A stretch of DNA of 44,121 nucleotides from Gammaproteobacteria bacterium (GCA_033720895.1 JAWWBS010000013.1:1-44121); one strand, 5' to 3'. Positions 1 through 8,095 are shown, counted from the stretch's first letter. Numbers and translations: made by a program. The notes: generated by a model not told the origin, from the letters alone.

Positions 1-225
1 ACCGAAGCGGATTTCCGGATCCGGCAGGACGGCAGCAGCCTGCGCCGCCTCACGGCCAGCGGTCGCTTCCAGTCGCAATTGTTCGCCGACGGCATCGCGT
101 TCGATGGCAATCGTCTCTGCCTCGGACAGGGTCAACGGTTCGCTCGCCTGTGCGGCAGTGGCCTGAACAGCACTGGCCAGGATGCAGCCCAGCAGCAGGG
201 TCCCGGTGGACCTCGAAATGGTCAT
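1..225 (-). CDS. TolC-family outer-membrane efflux protein (CzcC/CusC type), N-terminal part only
   Basis: The reverse strand from ATG at 225 is open to the window edge and gives 75 residues. They begin with a signal peptide (hydrophobic [10 protein letters not shown], Ala-x-Ala region near residue 27). The following segment, [17 protein letters not shown], then a helix ending in [10 protein letters not shown], is the usual start of the mature outer-membrane component of heavy-metal RND efflux pumps (CzcC/CusC group of the TolC family). A GAGGAG ribosome site lies upstream of the ATG, which supports the start. In the family this protein forms the trimeric outer-membrane channel joined to a periplasmic adaptor and an RND pump; those genes would lie beyond the left edge. 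The Met/His-rich protein gene at 309-761 is 83 bases upstream in the same direction, so the two are probably co-transcribed. The metal handled cannot be told from this fragment. Confidence 0.8.
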   Translation of the reverse strand, partial: MTISRSTGTLLLGCILASAVQATAAQASEPLTLSEAETIAIERDAVGEQLRLEATAGREAAQAAAVLPDPEIRFG

Positions 226-308
226 TTTTGAATACTCCTCTCACGATCAACGCAAGCATGCGCAACTAGCCGCCTGCCTCGCGGCAGCCGGTCACTCGAG
301 AGGAGAGG

Positions 309-761
309 TCATTCCTGGAAGGAGCAGATCAGGACGTGCAGGTCCCTGCCACTGGGTGGGCAAGGCGGTGAACGGGTTGCTGGAACCGGCAGCTCGCGCA
401 GCGCTGCAACAGGAGGCGTTACAGCCTCGACGGGCACTGCCGGGGAAAGCTCGATATCGGGCGTGCCCAGCAGGGCGGCCGGTTGTTCGCTGCAATCCTG
501 CATCGCATCGACGCAACTGCTGTCGACACTGTCGCAGTGCGGGCAGGCTTCCATCGATGCCATGGACGACATGTCCATGTCGTGCATGGCGTGGCCCATG
601 TTCATGGATGCCGGGTCCATGTGCGCAGGGCTCATGGCTGCTGGCTCGTCATGGGCCATCGCCAGGCAGGGGGCGAGCGCGGTCAGCAGCAAGCTGGCCA
701 GCAGCAATGCGGCCAGGCTGCCGTGCAGCGCATGTCCTTGTTGGCGAATCATTCCAAGCAT
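309..761 (-). CDS. Small secreted Met/His-rich metal-binding protein, CopL-like
   Basis: A signal peptide ([17 protein letters not shown]) is followed by a segment rich in Met, His and Asp ([20 protein letters not shown]), then ACPHC and two further Cys. The C-terminal half is Pro/Ala-rich and ends HVLICSFQE. This is the make-up of CopL-like copper-responsive proteins and of the small proteins found ahead of CusC/CzcC genes, and a TolC-family gene does follow 83 bases downstream. The likely role is periplasmic binding or sensing of copper or a related metal; this is inferred from composition and context, not from a recognised catalytic domain. The start is uncertain: ATGs at 797, 782, 761 and 752 are in frame and none has a convincing ribosome site. 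I chose 761 because it puts the signal peptide near the N-terminus and lies downstream of a candidate promoter. Confidence 0.65.
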   Translation of the reverse strand: MLGMIRQQGHALHGSLAALLLASLLLTALAPCLAMAHDEPAAMSPAHMDPASMNMGHAMHDMDMSSMASMEACPHCDSVDSSCVDAMQDCSEQPAALLGTPDIELSPAVPVEAVTPPVAALRELPVPATRSPPCPPSGRDLHVLICSFQE

Positions 762-795
762 TAAGCAAGGCACCCAAGTCATTGACGAGAAAGAC

Positions 796-824
796 ATATT
801 ATCGGTCTTTAACGCGCGCGGCAA
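796..824 (-). promoter_or_regulatory. Candidate promoter of the metal-efflux operon
   Basis: On the minus strand TTGCCG (824-819) and TAATAT (801-796) are separated by 17 bases, four of six matches each to the sigma-70 consensus. The expected start of transcription is near 789, just before the candidate start codons of the Met/His-rich protein gene. I see no MerR-type long spacer or CopY/CueR-like dyad here. Confidence 0.3.
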
Positions 825-860
825 TGCTCCAGTCGGGCGCTGCGGCCAGGGCGTCACATC

Positions 861-889
861 TGGACTCGGGAGGCGGAATTCCTCAGAAT
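861..889 (+). promoter_or_regulatory. Candidate purC promoter
   Basis: TGGACT (861-866) and CAGAAT (884-889) are separated by exactly 17 bases. The expected RNA start is near 896, leaving a leader of about 40 bases before the purC ATG at 935. The bases 885-895 (AGAATACGCGG) recur identically at 12544-12554 just before purE. The GC-rich stretch after the -10 box resembles the discriminator of growth-rate-regulated promoters; that regulatory reading is inference. Confidence 0.45.
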
Positions 890-934
890 ACGCGGCTTCC
901 GAAGCCCCAAGTCCATGCCCGTCCGGAGACCGCC

Positions 935-1828
935 ATGACCGCGCCCCGCGCTCTGTACCAGTCCGACCTGCCCTCGCTGGAGCTGATCCACCGCGGCAAG
1001 GTTCGCGACGTCTACCGTATCGATGAAGAGCGCCTGCTGGTGGTCGCCTCGGATCGTCTCTCGGCGTTCGATGTCATCCTGCCGGACCCGGTACCGGGCA
1101 AGGGTCGCGTGCTGACCCAGGTCTCGAACTTCTGGTTCGACAAGACGAAACACATCATCGACAACCACATTCTCGATGTGCCGCTGACCGATGTGCTGAC
1201 CGCAGAAGAAGCGACGCAGGTCGAAGGTCGTGCCGTTGTCGTACGCTCGCTGCATGCCCTTCCCGTAGAGGCTGTAGTGCGTGGTTACATCATTGGCTCG
1301 GGCTGGAAGGACTACCAGGCGACCGGCACCATCTGCGGCATTGCATTGCCCGAAGGCTTGCAGCTTGCCGACAAGCTGCCGGAACCGATCTTCACACCGG
1401 CCACCAAGGCTGCCGTCGGCGACCATGACGAAAACATCGATTTCGACAAGGTGGTTGAGCTCGTCGGTGAAGAACTGGCGAACAAGGTTCGCGAAGCGAC
1501 CTTGCAGATCTACCAGTTCGCTTCCGACTATGCCCGCGAGCGCGGCATCATTATCGCCGACACCAAGTTCGAGTTCGGCACCGACAAGGACGGCAAGCTC
1601 TACATCATCGATGAAATGCTGACGCCGGACTCCTCGCGCTTCTGGCCGGCCGACACTTACCAGCCCGGCATCTCGCCGCCGAGCTATGACAAGCAGTTCG
1701 TGCGCGACTACCTGGAAACGCTGGACTGGGACAAGACCGCACCGGGACCGAAGGTTCCCGAAGAAGTGATGCAGCAGAGCGCGGCAAAATACCAGGAAGC
1801 GCTGGAAAGGCTCACAGGGAAAGACTGA
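935..1828 (+). CDS. purC: Phosphoribosylaminoimidazole-succinocarboxamide synthase (SAICAR synthetase)
   Basis: PurC joins aspartate to CAIR using ATP, a late step in IMP synthesis in the cytoplasm. The 297-residue protein shows the family signatures: HRGKVRDVY at 19-27 (nucleotide-binding loop), [10 protein letters not shown] at 38-47, [14 protein letters not shown] in the middle, and DTKFEFG and [13 protein letters not shown] toward the end. It belongs to the longer form (about 300 residues) rather than the 237-residue E. coli form. The reading frame is open far upstream, but homology begins at the ATG at 935, which has a GGAGA site 6-10 bases before it. The gene stands alone and away from purEK (12555-14201), with its own promoter and terminator. 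The identification is secure. Confidence 0.97.
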   Translation: MTAPRALYQSDLPSLELIHRGKVRDVYRIDEERLLVVASDRLSAFDVILPDPVPGKGRVLTQVSNFWFDKTKHIIDNHILDVPLTDVLTAEEATQVEGRAVVVRSLHALPVEAVVRGYIIGSGWKDYQATGTICGIALPEGLQLADKLPEPIFTPATKAAVGDHDENIDFDKVVELVGEELANKVREATLQIYQFASDYARERGIIIADTKFEFGTDKDGKLYIIDEMLTPDSSRFWPADTYQPGISPPSYDKQFVRDYLETLDWDKTAPGPKVPEEVMQQSAAKYQEALERLTGKD

Positions 1829-1852
1829 CCAGGTAACAGTCCAAGATATGAG

Positions 1853-1877
1853 AAAGCCGGCGCAAGCCGGGTTTTTC
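1853..1877 (+). terminator. Rho-independent terminator after purC
   Basis: The stem CCGGC (1857-1861) / GCCGG (1866-1870) has a GCAA loop, with AAA before the stem able to pair with the run of five T after it (1872-1876). It begins 24 bases after the purC stop and overlaps the last codons of the converging gene at 1876-2676. On the minus strand the tail reads CTTTCTC, so it may work weakly in both directions. Confidence 0.7.
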
Positions 1878-2676
1878 ATTCAGCCCACGCCTTGATGTGC
1901 TTGTGGATTTCCTGCACGCCTTCCATCAGTGCCGCCGGGCCCGGCTGCAGGATGATGGCGGATTTGATTTCGTAAAGGTCGTTGTGCTGCACGGCGGGAA
2001 TGGCGCCGAAACCCTGGCGGGCAACGACTTTCTCGGGGCGGAATTTCTTGCCGCACCAGGAACCGAAAATGATGTCCGGCTGGCGTTCGATGACGGCAGA
2101 GCCATCGGCATGGATGCGATCCTTGGCCAGTGGCATGCGCGCGTTCTCGGGGAAGATGTCCTGGCCGCCAGCAATCTCGACCAGTTCCGACACCCAGCGG
2201 ATCCCGGAGATCATCGGCTCGTCCCATTCCTCGAAATACACCCGCGGGCGCTTTTTCAGACTCGCTGCCGCGCTGCGTATCTCTTCCAGGCCGGCTTCGA
2301 GATTCGACGCCAGCTCTTCCGCCTTGCCCTGAACACCAATCATGCCGCCGAGCACGCGGATCATCTGCAGGATCTCGGCAACCGAACGATGGTTGAAGAC
2401 GTGCACGTTAAGACCCTGCTTGACCAGGTCGGCAACAATGTCCGCCTGCAGGTCGGAAAAGGCCAGCACCAGGTCGGGTTTCAAATCGATGATCTTGTTG
2501 ATCTTGGCTGAGGTGAAGGCCGAAACCTTCGGCTTTTCCTTGCGCGCTCGAGGCGGGCGGACGGTGAAGCCGGAGATGCCGACAATGCGCCAGTCCTCTT
2601 CCAGCAGGTAGAGGGTCTCGGTGGTCTCCTCGGTGAGGCAGACGATTCGCTCGGGATATTTGGCCGCTTCGGTCAT
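1876..2676 (-). CDS. BtuF-like periplasmic-binding-fold protein without signal peptide
   Basis: The 266-residue protein carries the Fe-siderophore/vitamin B12 ABC substrate-binding fold (PF01497, COG0614): PERIVCLTEETTETLYLL at the start, IDLKPDLVLAFSDLQADI in the middle of the first lobe, the long linking helix around 120-140, and RQPDIIFGSWCGKKF in the second lobe. Members such as BtuF bind cobalamin in the periplasm, but this protein starts MTEAAKYPERI with no signal peptide, and no permease or ATPase gene is nearby. In-frame extension cannot add a signal sequence without running into srkA, which starts 23 bases away on the other strand. It may be a cytoplasmic ligand-binding protein; similar solitary proteins are often labelled cobalamin-binding, which I cannot confirm. 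The ribosome site is weak (AGAGACTC before ATG). Confidence 0.8.
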   Translation of the reverse strand: MTEAAKYPERIVCLTEETTETLYLLEEDWRIVGISGFTVRPPRARKEKPKVSAFTSAKINKIIDLKPDLVLAFSDLQADIVADLVKQGLNVHVFNHRSVAEILQMIRVLGGMIGVQGKAEELASNLEAGLEEIRSAAASLKKRPRVYFEEWDEPMISGIRWVSELVEIAGGQDIFPENARMPLAKDRIHADGSAVIERQPDIIFGSWCGKKFRPEKVVARQGFGAIPAVQHNDLYEIKSAIILQPGPAALMEGVQEIHKHIKAWAE

Positions 2677-2699
2677 GAGTCTCTGTTAGCATCGCGCCG

Positions 2700-3713
2700 A
2701 TGAAAGGCGAAAACCATAGCACAGCCCGCCCCGGGGCCCACCCTTACGACGCCCTGACACCGGACGTCGTGCTGGATGCCGTGGATTCGCTGGGCTTCGT
2801 CACGGATGGTCGCCTGCTGGCGCTGAACAGCTACGAGAACCGCGTCTACCAGGTGGGCATCGAGGATGCCCTGCCCGTGGTCGTGAAGTTCTACCGGCCC
2901 GCCCGCTGGTCCCGCGAACAGATCCTGGAAGAGCATGCCTTTGCGCTGGAACTGGCCGCCGCCGAGATTCCGCTCGTACCCCCGTTGGAACGAGCGGGAA
3001 AGACCCTGTTCGAACACCAGGATTTCCTGTTCTCGGTATTCACCCGCCACGGTGGTCGCGCACCGGAGCTGGACGACCACGACCACCTGGAATGGCTGGG
3101 GCGCTTCCTCGGGCGTATCCATGCCGTTGGCGCCGCGAGACCTTTCCAGCATCGCCCGGCACTGGTCGATGCCAGTGGCGGCGAAGCCAGCCTCGCTTTC
3201 CTCGAGAAAGGCGACTGGCTGCCGGATTACCTCGCCGAAAATTTCGTAACCACCGCCGAGCAGATCCTGCTGCGTTGCCGGGAAGGGTTCGAACGCGTGG
3301 CGTTCACCTCGCTGCGCCTGCATGGCGACTGCCATCCCGGCAACATCCTCTGGACCGATGCCGGGCCGCACTTCGTCGACCTCGACGACTGCATCACCGG
3401 GCCAGCGGTACAGGATCTCTGGATGCTGCTGTCCGGCTCGCGACTGGATCGCGAGCAGCAGCTCTGGACCCTGCTGGACGGCTACGAGGAATTCCACGAC
3501 TTCGACGCAGCCGAGCTCGGCCTGATCGAACCGCTGCGCGGGCTTCGCATGATCAACTACATGGCCTGGCTGGCGAAGCGTTTCGACGACCCGGCCTTCC
3601 CGCCCGCCTTCCCCTGGTTCAACACCCCGCGCTACTGGGAAGAACAGCTGAACGACCTGCGCGAACAGCTCGGCCAGATGGACGAACCGGTACTGCGCCG
3701 CCACCCCGTTTGA
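2700..3713 (+). CDS. srkA: Stress response Ser/Thr protein kinase SrkA (YihE)
   Basis: The 337-residue protein is collinear with E. coli SrkA/YihE: LNSYENRVYQ near residue 41, VVKFYRPARWSREQILEEH, LHGDCHPGNILW with His208 and Asp210 (catalytic loop of the APH/RdoA-like kinase fold), HFVDLDDCITGPAVQDLWML with Asp227/Asp229 (metal-binding), and PAFPPAFPWFNTPRYWEEQ at the C-terminus. SrkA is a cytoplasmic kinase that protects E. coli cells under stress, including opposing MazF-linked death. It is divergent from the BtuF-like gene, with only 23 bases between start codons. There is no clear ribosome site before the ATG; TAGCAT at 2687-2692 could be a -10 box, which would make the leader very short. 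Confidence 0.93.
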   Translation: MKGENHSTARPGAHPYDALTPDVVLDAVDSLGFVTDGRLLALNSYENRVYQVGIEDALPVVVKFYRPARWSREQILEEHAFALELAAAEIPLVPPLERAGKTLFEHQDFLFSVFTRHGGRAPELDDHDHLEWLGRFLGRIHAVGAARPFQHRPALVDASGGEASLAFLEKGDWLPDYLAENFVTTAEQILLRCREGFERVAFTSLRLHGDCHPGNILWTDAGPHFVDLDDCITGPAVQDLWMLLSGSRLDREQQLWTLLDGYEEFHDFDAAELGLIEPLRGLRMINYMAWLAKRFDDPAFPPAFPWFNTPRYWEEQLNDLREQLGQMDEPVLRRHPV

Positions 3714-3753
3714 GCCCGATTCCGGACCCTCCCGGACCGGCCTCAATTTCCTC

Positions 3754-3781
3754 TTGCAAAGCCGCAAATACCTGCCATTAT
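3754..3781 (+). promoter_or_regulatory. Candidate promoter of the acetyltransferase-peptidase / ATP-grasp pair
   Basis: TTGCAA (3754-3759) and CATTAT (3776-3781) lie 16 bases apart in the 119-base gap after srkA, with four of six consensus matches in each box. Transcription would start near 3788, about 45 bases before the ATG at 3833. Confidence 0.3.
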
Positions 3782-3832
3782 TCGCGCGCCTTGGTCCCGT
3801 TCCCGGTGACCAACAAGGGTCATGGAGGGATC

Positions 3833-4927
3833 ATGATCCGCGCCGCCATACGTCAAGACATCAATGCGCTGGTCGCCTTGGAAAGCCGCGCCTTCGAAAC
3901 GGATCGCCTGTCCCGCCGCAGCTTTCGCCGCATGATCGACAAGGCCCACGCCGATCTTCTCGTTGCCTGCGAGAACGACGTCCTGGCCGGCTACGTGCTG
4001 GTGCTCTACCACCGTGGCACCCAGCTCGCGCGCCTCTATTCCATCGCCGTCGATACCGACTTTCGCGGCAAGGGCATCGGCGGTCGATTGCTCGAAGCGG
4101 GAGAGGCTGCTGCCGTCGAACGCGGCTGCGTGTTCATGCGTCTCGAAATTCGTGATGACAATTCGGCGGCCGCTGCCCTCTACCAGCAGGCCGGCTACGA
4201 GCCCTTCGACAGCATTGCGCACTACTACGAAGACGACGCCGATGCGCTGCGCATGGAAAAATCGCTGGGCAGGCACCTCAAGCCAGCCATCTCGCGCGTG
4301 CCGCATTATGCCCAGACCACCGAATTCACCTGCGGACCGGCCGCGCTGATGATGGCCATGCGCGCTCTGGATGAATCGATCCCGCTCGATCGCAAACTGG
4401 AGCTGCGCCTCTGGCGCGAAAGCACGACCATTTTCATGACCTCCGGTCATGGTGGTTGCGGTCCCTATGGCCTGGCGCTCGGAGCTGCGCATCGCGGTTT
4501 CGATGTAGAGGTTTTTGTGAGCGAACCGGCGGCATTGTTCGTCGACACCGTGCGCAGCGAAGAGAAGAAGGAAGTCATTCGCCTGGTGCACGAAGACATG
4601 GCCGAAGAAATTGCGCGACGTGGCATCCCGGTCAGTTTCGAACCCGCCACGCTGGAAACACTCGAAGCCGCTCACGATGCCGGTGGCATTGCCCTGGTGC
4701 TGATCAGCTCCTGGCAGCTGTATCGCGAGAAGTTTCCACACTGGGTAGTCATCACCGGATTCGACGACCGTTTCGTCTACACCCACGATCCCTACATCGA
4801 CAGCGAAGAAGGCAAGACCTTGCTGGATGCCAGCGACATGCCGATTCGCCGCGACACCTTTGCCAACATGGCGCGCTACGGTCGCAATGCCCAGCGTGCT
4901 GCATTGATCATTCGAAAGGCACAATGA
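3833..4927 (+). CDS. GNAT acetyltransferase fused to C39-like cysteine peptidase
   Basis: The 364-residue protein has two domains. Residues 1-150 are a RimI-like GNAT acetyltransferase, with the acetyl-CoA loop RGKGIGGRLL at 78-87 and RLEIRDDNSAAAALYQQAGYEP at 103-124 typical of this group. Residues 152-360 are a papain-fold C39-like domain (DUF3335-type): PHYAQTTEFTCGPAALMMA places the nucleophile at Cys167 and the oxyanion Gln at 161, followed by His303 in FPHWVVITGF and Asp319 in THDP. The start ATG has a strong GGAGG site at 3824. The stop overlaps the next ATG as ATGA, so it is translationally coupled to the ATP-grasp ligase. Such fusions beside RimK-like ligases have been proposed from comparative genomics to make, trim or cap peptides or protein tags; the substrate is unknown. 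No signal peptide is present, so it is probably cytoplasmic. Confidence 0.88.
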   Translation: MIRAAIRQDINALVALESRAFETDRLSRRSFRRMIDKAHADLLVACENDVLAGYVLVLYHRGTQLARLYSIAVDTDFRGKGIGGRLLEAGEAAAVERGCVFMRLEIRDDNSAAAALYQQAGYEPFDSIAHYYEDDADALRMEKSLGRHLKPAISRVPHYAQTTEFTCGPAALMMAMRALDESIPLDRKLELRLWRESTTIFMTSGHGGCGPYGLALGAAHRGFDVEVFVSEPAALFVDTVRSEEKKEVIRLVHEDMAEEIARRGIPVSFEPATLETLEAAHDAGGIALVLISSWQLYREKFPHWVVITGFDDRFVYTHDPYIDSEEGKTLLDASDMPIRRDTFANMARYGRNAQRAALIIRKAQ

Positions 4928-6411
4928 ACAAGACCACCAGGGAAAGCCTCCCCCGCCACTTGATTGTCGTCGAGAAGGCCAGTGACTGGAAAAGCGACTA
5001 TCCGGCCTATCCGGTGGTTACGGCACGCGAGTACCTGTCGAGCCCCGACTACGCCCGGCGAGGCGTCAAGGTGCTCAACCTGTGCCGCAGCTTCGGCTAC
5101 CAGACCACGGGCTACTACTGTTCCCTGCTCGCACAAGCGCGCCGGCATCGCATGCTGCCCTCGGTACGCACGCTCTCCGACCTTATGAGAAAGTCCCTGT
5201 ACCAGCTGGAAGCCGAGGACCTGCACGAGCGCCTGCAGAAGGCGATGAAGAAGGTCAGCGAGGACAAGCTGGAACTCTGGCTGTTCTTCGGCCGGCTGGA
5301 CGAGGGCGCACCGGCCCATCTTGCCGAACTGGCGCGGGAAATCTTCGAAGCCTTTTCCTGCCCCATCCTGCGCATCGAATTGCGCAAGGACGGCGGCTGG
5401 AAGATCTTCTCGGTGCGTGCCGGTTCATTGACGCAATTGAAAGCAGGACAGCGGACGCGCTTCATCAACGCACTGGAAAGCTTCATCAGCAAGCCATGGC
5501 GAAATCGAAAGTCGCGCGGCAGCTCTCGCTACGACCTGGCCGTGCTGTTCAACCCGGACGACCCGTTGCCACCATCGGACCTGCGTGCGCTGAAGCACCT
5601 TGAACGTGTCGGCAAGACCATGGGTTTCTACCTCGAGATCATCGGCAAGAAGGATTACGCCCGCATCGCCGAGTTCGATGGCCTGTTCATTCGCGAGACC
5701 ACGCGCATCAACCATCACACCTATCGCTTCGCCCGCAAGGCGGAATCCGAAGGCGTGGTGGTTATCGACGATCCCGAGTCCATCCTCCTCTGCACCAACA
5801 AGGTCTACCTCGCCGAACTGCTGCGGGCGAATCGGCTGCCGGCGCCACGCACGGTCGTGTTGCAGGAAGGCATGCTGCAGCAGGCCGAGGCACTGGGCTA
5901 CCCCGTCGTGTTGAAAATCCCCGATGGCTCTTTCTCGCGCGGTGTCTACAAGGCGGCCAACCGACGGGAGCTGGAAGAAATCACCACCAAGCTGTTCAGG
6001 GAATCGGACCTGATCCTGGCGCAGGAATACCTCTATACCGAGTATGACTGGCGCATCGGCGTGCTGAACAGGAAACCGCTGTTTGCCTGCCAGTATTTCA
6101 TGTCGAAGAACCACTGGCAGATTGTCGATCACAAGAAAGGTGGAAGCTTTTCCGAAGGTGGCTATCGCACCCTGCCGATCGAGGAAGCGCCGGAAGCGGT
6201 CGTCAAAACGGCAGTCGCTGCGGCCGGCCTGATCGGTGACAGCTTCTATGGTGTCGACATCAAGCAGAACGGCAACAAGGTGTATGTCATCGAGATCAAC
6301 GACAATCCTAATCTTGAAGCAGGCGTCGAGGACGCCCACCTGAAGGATGCGCTGTATCGTGCCATACTCGAGGAGTTCGCGCGCCGCATCGACGCGAAGC
6401 GCGCCAGCTGA
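4924..6411 (+). CDS. RimK-like ATP-grasp ligase with N-terminal RLAN domain
   Basis: The 495-residue protein starts at the ATG inside the ATGA overlap with the previous gene. The N-terminal part (HLIVVEKASDWKSDYPAYPV, ARRGVKVLNLCRSFGYQTTG) matches the RimK-like ATP-grasp N-terminal (RLAN) domain. The C-terminal half is an ATP-grasp fold: CTNKVYLAELLRANRLPAPRTVV, the ATP-binding VVLKIPDGSFSRGVYK, the hinge ILAQEYLYTEYDWRIGVLN, and the Mg-binding VYVIEINDNPNLEAGV. RimK family enzymes add amino acids to a carboxyl end through an acyl phosphate, for example glutamates on ribosomal protein S6. This longer form is distinct from RimK itself, and its acceptor is unknown. Coupling to an acetyltransferase-peptidase suggests one pathway that ligates amino acids and then processes or caps the product. 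Confidence 0.88.
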   Translation: MNKTTRESLPRHLIVVEKASDWKSDYPAYPVVTAREYLSSPDYARRGVKVLNLCRSFGYQTTGYYCSLLAQARRHRMLPSVRTLSDLMRKSLYQLEAEDLHERLQKAMKKVSEDKLELWLFFGRLDEGAPAHLAELAREIFEAFSCPILRIELRKDGGWKIFSVRAGSLTQLKAGQRTRFINALESFISKPWRNRKSRGSSRYDLAVLFNPDDPLPPSDLRALKHLERVGKTMGFYLEIIGKKDYARIAEFDGLFIRETTRINHHTYRFARKAESEGVVVIDDPESILLCTNKVYLAELLRANRLPAPRTVVLQEGMLQQAEALGYPVVLKIPDGSFSRGVYKAANRRELEEITTKLFRESDLILAQEYLYTEYDWRIGVLNRKPLFACQYFMSKNHWQIVDHKKGGSFSEGGYRTLPIEEAPEAVVKTAVAAAGLIGDSFYGVDIKQNGNKVYVIEINDNPNLEAGVEDAHLKDALYRAILEEFARRIDAKRAS

Positions 6412-6434
6412 CTCATAGCAGCAGAGGAAAGGCG

Positions 6435-7763
6435 ATGTTGACCAGCTTTGGCAAGAAGCTACAGGACCTGCTCTGGGATCGTCCCCTGGAGTCGCTGCCG
6501 GCCTGGGATCGCATCCTGACGAAAACCGGCAGGATCGCGTTCGTCGTGATCCGCGACCTGGGCGAGGGGCAGCTGAACCTGCGCGCCATGAGCCTGGTGT
6601 ACACCACGCTGCTGTCGCTGGTGCCCTTGCTGGCATTCAGTTTTTCCGTGCTCAAGGGCATCGGCCTGGCCGATCGCCTGCGGCCCTTGCTGTACGAGTC
6701 CCTGACAACGCTCGGACCGAAGGGCGAGGAACTCGGCGACCGCATCATGGGCTTCATCGACAACGTACGTGCCGACGTCCTCGGCTCGGTCGGCCTTGCG
6801 CTGTTGATCTACCTGATCATATCGCTGGTTCAGAAAGTCGAGGCGTCGTTCAACCATGTCTGGCGGGTACAGCAACCCCGCAGCTTCGCGCGCCGCTTCA
6901 GCGACTACCTGAGCGTCATCCTGATCGGCCCCCTGCTGATCGCACTGGCACTCGGTATCACCGGCTCTGCATCGAACGCGACAGTGGTACAGAAGATCCT
7001 GGCTATCGAGCCGTTCGGCACGTTGATTCTGAAGGCATCGACACTGCTGCCCTACCTGTTCGTGATCGCCGCGTTCACCTTTGTCTACCAGTTCATTCCG
7101 AACACCCGGGTCAAGCTGAAGCCCGCACTGATCGGCGCGATCGTTGGCGGCATCGTCTGGCAGACGGCAGGCTGGTTGTTCGCACGGTTCATTGCTTCCT
7201 CGACAAATTACATTGCGATCTACTCGAGCTTTGCGATCGTGCTGATCTTCATGATCTGGCTGTACCTGAGCTGGCTGATCCTGTTGTCCGGCGCGCAAGT
7301 GGCTTTCTATGCGCAGAACCCGCGTTTCATCATGAAGTCCCGCTCGCGGCTGATGCTGTCAAACGCGCTGCGCGAACAGCTGGCACTGGAAGTGATGTAC
7401 CAGGTCGGCAAGCGTTTCCATGATCGGAAGACGCTCCTGACCATGGACTCGCTGACGGAGCACCTGCGGATACCGGGCGATTCGATCGCCTCCATCACTT
7501 CGAGACTGGAACGTGCCGGCTTGCTGCTGGTGACGGATGCCGACGTGCCGGAATTCATCCCGGGAACCGACCTCGACGTCATCACTGTCATCGACATCCT
7601 GGCGGCGGTGCGACGCACCGATCCGGAACTGGATCATGACGATGGCAGCGTGCCGAAAAGCCAGGCTGTCGGAAAGGTTCTGGACGCACTGGAATCGGAT
7701 GCAATTGAATTGCTGAAGGGCAAGACCCTGCGAGATCTTGTCGATAGCGAAGAAAGGAACTGA
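6435..7763 (+). CDS. YihY/BrkB-family inner-membrane protein
   Basis: The 442-residue protein has the YihY/virulence factor BrkB family pattern (PF03631, once mislabelled ribonuclease BN): LRAMSLVYTTLLSLVPLLAF in the first membrane segment, VGLALLIYLIISLVQKVEASFNHVW in the second, RRFSDYLSVILIGPLL, YQFIPNTRVKLKPALIGAIV, and ASSTNYIAIYSSFAIVLIFMIWLYLSWLILLSGAQVAF near residue 290. About six membrane helices are evident. The last 150 residues are soluble and look like a winged-helix-type extension (LTEHLRIPGDSIASITSRLERAGLLL). An AGAGGAAAG ribosome site precedes the ATG. It follows the ATP-grasp gene by 23 bases and may share its transcript, but its role in that pathway, if any, is not evident. 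The family's function is poorly known. Confidence 0.9.
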   Translation: MLTSFGKKLQDLLWDRPLESLPAWDRILTKTGRIAFVVIRDLGEGQLNLRAMSLVYTTLLSLVPLLAFSFSVLKGIGLADRLRPLLYESLTTLGPKGEELGDRIMGFIDNVRADVLGSVGLALLIYLIISLVQKVEASFNHVWRVQQPRSFARRFSDYLSVILIGPLLIALALGITGSASNATVVQKILAIEPFGTLILKASTLLPYLFVIAAFTFVYQFIPNTRVKLKPALIGAIVGGIVWQTAGWLFARFIASSTNYIAIYSSFAIVLIFMIWLYLSWLILLSGAQVAFYAQNPRFIMKSRSRLMLSNALREQLALEVMYQVGKRFHDRKTLLTMDSLTEHLRIPGDSIASITSRLERAGLLLVTDADVPEFIPGTDLDVITVIDILAAVRRTDPELDHDDGSVPKSQAVGKVLDALESDAIELLKGKTLRDLVDSEERN

Positions 7764-7776
7764 CGCGCGATACCGC

Positions 7777-8019
7777 TCAGGAATACTTGAGCCAGTCTTC
7801 CGGGTGGCCGTTGCGCACGGCCTCCAGCAGGCGACGGCGATGTTCCAGCAGGTTGACGTAAACCTTGCGCATGGCAACCGAACGCACGTCGTCGGCATGC
7901 TCGAGTTTCTGCAGTTCATCCTCGAAGCCACGAATGTCCGCCAGCAAGTGTTCCTCGTTGAAGGAGCTGTTCTCGCTGGGCGGGCTGGATTCGACAATCT
8001 TGACGGGATTCGTTGCCAC
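7777..8019 (-). CDS. Small acidic protein of unknown function, coiled-coil-like
   Basis: An 80-residue frame with a GTG start at 8019, preceded by AGGGAA about 6 bases upstream. The protein is mostly helical and charged (LLADIRGFEDELQKLEHADD, then VYVNLLEHRRRLLEAVRNG) and ends HPEDWLKYS. It has no signal peptide, no Cys and no recognised domain. It converges on the BrkB gene with 13 bases between stops and diverges from the PLP-enzyme gene at 8152; the 132-base gap with the 22-bp palindrome lies between their starts. Codon use looks like that of its neighbours. I regard it as a probable real gene, but I recognise no family. Confidence 0.6.
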   Translation of the reverse strand: MATNPVKIVESSPPSENSSFNEEHLLADIRGFEDELQKLEHADDVRSVAMRKVYVNLLEHRRRLLEAVRNGHPEDWLKYS

Positions 8020-8095
8020 TCGGGTTCCCTGTGGATGGCGTCATCGGTAGCATAGCCCCCTGCCGGCAAGCGGTAATCGGCCATCCGGCACATGC

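Noticed and set aside
226-308. Possible terminator or small gene between the Met/His-rich gene and the efflux gene
   Set aside because: No hairpin with a T run and no credible frame was found; it looks like a plain leader with the ribosome site.
182-934. N-terminal extension of purC by 251 codons
   Set aside because: Homology to PurC begins at ATG 935, which has a good ribosome site; the upstream part covers the metal-protein gene on the other strand and a probable promoter.
3092-3832. Upstream extension of the acetyltransferase-peptidase gene
   Set aside because: It overlaps srkA in another frame; ATG 3833 has a GGAGG site and starts the GNAT fold.
7764-7800. Inverted repeat GCTCA / TGAGC at the end of the small gene
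   Set aside because: The stem is only five bases with an eight-base loop and no T run, so it is too weak to call a terminator.
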